In this document: piece by piece, positions 62,399 through 64,000 of the stretch
Layout of the letters: every line of letters begins with the position of its first letter
Numbering within the stretch: position 1 is the stretch's first letter
NCBI RefSeq assembly: GCF_000013665.1
Contig: NC_007912.1
Coordinates: forward strand, 4,525,684 to 4,589,683
Reading direction: 5' to 3'
DNA: 64,000 bases
From: Saccharophagus degradans 2-40
GTDB lineage: Bacteria; Pseudomonadota; Gammaproteobacteria; Pseudomonadales; Cellvibrionaceae
The notes under the pieces: generated by a model
What the model saw: the letters and a program-made list of their open reading frames with translations, nothing else
What the model was told of the DNA's origin: nothing
The model's database searches: none
Position numbers and translations under genes: made by a program

Positions 62399-64000
62399 CT
62401 AGTCATATCGAATGTCTATTCTTTGAAGCTCTTCAATTTCATTTCCTTTTCTTACACCTTCAATAACCTCAAACTTTAGCAAAGAAAATATCCTATTTTC
62501 CCAAAAAATAGCTCTTGATAAGAAATCCCAACTTAAGCATGATCCGTCGCAAGGACTTAAATTCCACTTTATCTCTTCTTTACCTTCTACATTTGCCATT
62601 AAATTTAAATTGAGATCTGGGCTTATCCATATATAACTCATATTGGTGATATCGTCTTTCTCGAACGTAATCCCTTCAATAGAGTAGCTTTCATCTTCAC
62701 GGGCAGTTCTAGCGACAGTTAGAATACTTCCATTCTTATTTGTTAAGTAGTTTCCTGCCTTGATTATTGTTCGTCGCTCTGACTCTCCAATATACTTTGG
62801 AAAAATCAGCTCATCATGCTTACCCCAATCAGATCCTAGCTTTACAGTTAAAATAAAATTCGTCTCAGTTTGATTGTTGTATGCGAAAACAGCAATACCT
62901 TGTCCTAAAGGATATAGCTGTATAAAATTGGCGTTAATTACTGTAGATCGTATTTCAGTTGGATTTTCAATACTCGTAACTTTTAGCGATGACTGTGTAC
63001 GGCCTATATAGCTTGAAAAAAACACATAGTTATCATGAAAAATGGCTATCTTGTTACCGTGATGGTCATACGATAACCTAGAGTAATGTTCGGTAGGTAG
63101 CTCTATTATTTTTTCTGGCTCGAATAACTTGCGAGGTATTGAGATAAACCTAGATTCCCCAGGGGAATTATTATAGAAATCTACACGAAGACGATTTGGA
63201 TTATATAAAGCAACGAAATATAAGTGCGTATTAGTACCTTTAAAGGCTTCTCCTCCTAAAGGGCTTCCTGTTAGTTTTATCGCTGAAACAGGTTGATCAC
63301 CTAATGGCATTTGATAAAGCACCGAACGAGTAATTGCAGCGTGACCATATTGACTAGATGCTAGATACCGAATATCTTCTTCTTTTATTTTTGATAAATC
63401 TGGTGACCAACGATGACCAGACACCCAAAAATAAGCAGCATCCTGTGTGATATAACTTTCATCTAGGTTCCCCCCCAAAATTGTTTTCCCGCTGCAACGG
63501 AACTCTTCTTGGTCAATGCTGCATTCTGCAAGAAAGTGGATGCTTAAGTATTTTCCATCTACTATCGAGCTATATATTTCATTTCTATCGAACAATAATG
63601 ATCTACTAATTATTGCACCATTTTCATCTACTTTGGTTACTTGTAGATTAAAAACCGAACTTTCATTACCACTTTCAACCGGCAAGTATGGGTTATTTTT
63701 ATTTATTATAATTAGCTTATTGTCAATGACGCGCTGCGAACTTGCGCTAGAATAGCATTGTATGTACGACACTCGAATAGTTGAACAACGTACCTTTTCT
63801 TCTACAAAGTATGTCTTTTTTCTTTTAAAAGACCCATTATCACTAAATTCAACAAACACATACTCACTTTGTTTCTTCGTGTTATTTTTGCCAACTATTA
63901 TTAATGTGTTGTTGCTGATAAATAACTTATTAAACAGCGTGCCCTGCCCAACTTCTCCCAACTTCAACCTTAAACTATCTGCTTTTTCCAGCTTCTTTTC
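62399..64000 (-). CDS. AT-rich unknown protein, 5' end beyond the window
   Basis: The frame is open from the right edge (visible as EKKLEKADSLRLKLGEVGQG) to a stop at 62399, so 533 codons are seen and the N-terminus is missing. The visible part is beta-rich with repeated short Tyr/Phe/Asn/Asp patterns (IDNKLIIINKNN, VDGKYLSIHFLAE, GNKIAIFHDNYVFFSS), which suggests a beta-propeller or other repeat fold. It has four or five Cys, including CDGSC near the end. The base composition is far more AT-rich than the core genes, consistent with horizontal acquisition. The family is not recognised. Confidence 0.65.
   Translation of the reverse strand, partial: EKKLEKADSLRLKLGEVGQGTLFNKLFISNNTLIIVGKNNTKKQSEYVFVEFSDNGSFKRKKTYFVEEKVRCSTIRVSYIQCYSSASSQRVIDNKLIIINKNNPYLPVESGNESSVFNLQVTKVDENGAIISRSLLFDRNEIYSSIVDGKYLSIHFLAECSIDQEEFRCSGKTILGGNLDESYITQDAAYFWVSGHRWSPDLSKIKEEDIRYLASSQYGHAAITRSVLYQMPLGDQPVSAIKLTGSPLGGEAFKGTNTHLYFVALYNPNRLRVDFYNNSPGESRFISIPRKLFEPEKIIELPTEHYSRLSYDHHGNKIAIFHDNYVFFSSYIGRTQSSLKVTSIENPTEIRSTVINANFIQLYPLGQGIAVFAYNNQTETNFILTVKLGSDWGKHDELIFPKYIGESERRTIIKAGNYLTNKNGSILTVARTAREDESYSIEGITFEKDDITNMSYIWISPDLNLNLMANVEGKEEIKWNLSPCDGSCLSWDFLSRAIFWENRIFSLLKFEVIEGVRKGNEIEELQRIDIRYD

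Overview
The window reads as chromosomal DNA of a marine, polysaccharide-degrading gammaproteobacterium of the Cellvibrionaceae; the closest guess is Saccharophagus or a near relative. Three things point there. The house-keeping genes (gshA, dsbB, algQ/rsd, algP, ftsYEX, rpoH, coaD, class I cyaA) have gammaproteobacterial form and order. There is a complete type II secretion operon. There are large modular carbohydrate-active enzymes, one of them with polyserine linkers. This assignment is inference; no database was searched.

Layout. 1-3.7 kb: three co-directional minus-strand envelope genes (two TPR proteins and a small secreted protein), the last running off the left edge. 3.9-16.6 kb: an ApbE flavin transferase followed, reading against its direction, by a full gspC-D-E-F-G-H-I-J-K-L-M-N operon on the minus strand. 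17-33 kb: core genes: gshA, a FliL-like protein, dsbB, rsd/algQ, a WD40 lipoprotein, an FKBP lipoprotein, algP, a TIGR02444-like gene, an OmpA-family porin, trmB, a DUF423 gene, rpoH, ftsX-ftsE-ftsY, rsmD and coaD. 33-39 kb: cyaA, then an AraC regulator facing a SemiSWEET sugar carrier and a GH1 beta-glucosidase. 39-47.5 kb: an M48 protease, a multidomain GH18 chitinase with a consensus CRP site upstream, a DUF1761 gene and a large unknown membrane-anchored protein.

47.6-64 kb is accessory. It holds a TonB-dependent receptor tightly coupled to an ABC-2 transporter, a GH43-CBM-GH10 hemicellulase with a membrane-anchored AraC regulator beside it, an orphan Rhs-type toxin tip with a poly-G frame break and a candidate immunity gene, a truncated AraC gene, two related gene scraps, and an AT-rich unknown gene cut by the right edge. 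This stretch is sown with a roughly 100-bp dispersed repeat (three copies) and an ACAGGC...GCCTGT hairpin element (four clear copies and decayed ones), which mark it as a recombination-prone zone.

How the parts fit. The chitinase and the GH43-GH10 enzyme carry signal peptides and are the kind of cargo the type II system exports. The GH1 enzyme has no signal peptide, so it would finish cello-oligosaccharides inside the cell, next to a small sugar carrier and its likely regulator. CyaA makes the cAMP that a CRP site in front of the chitinase would read. The membrane AraC protein, with a CIA30-like periplasmic domain, is a candidate direct sensor for the xylan locus.
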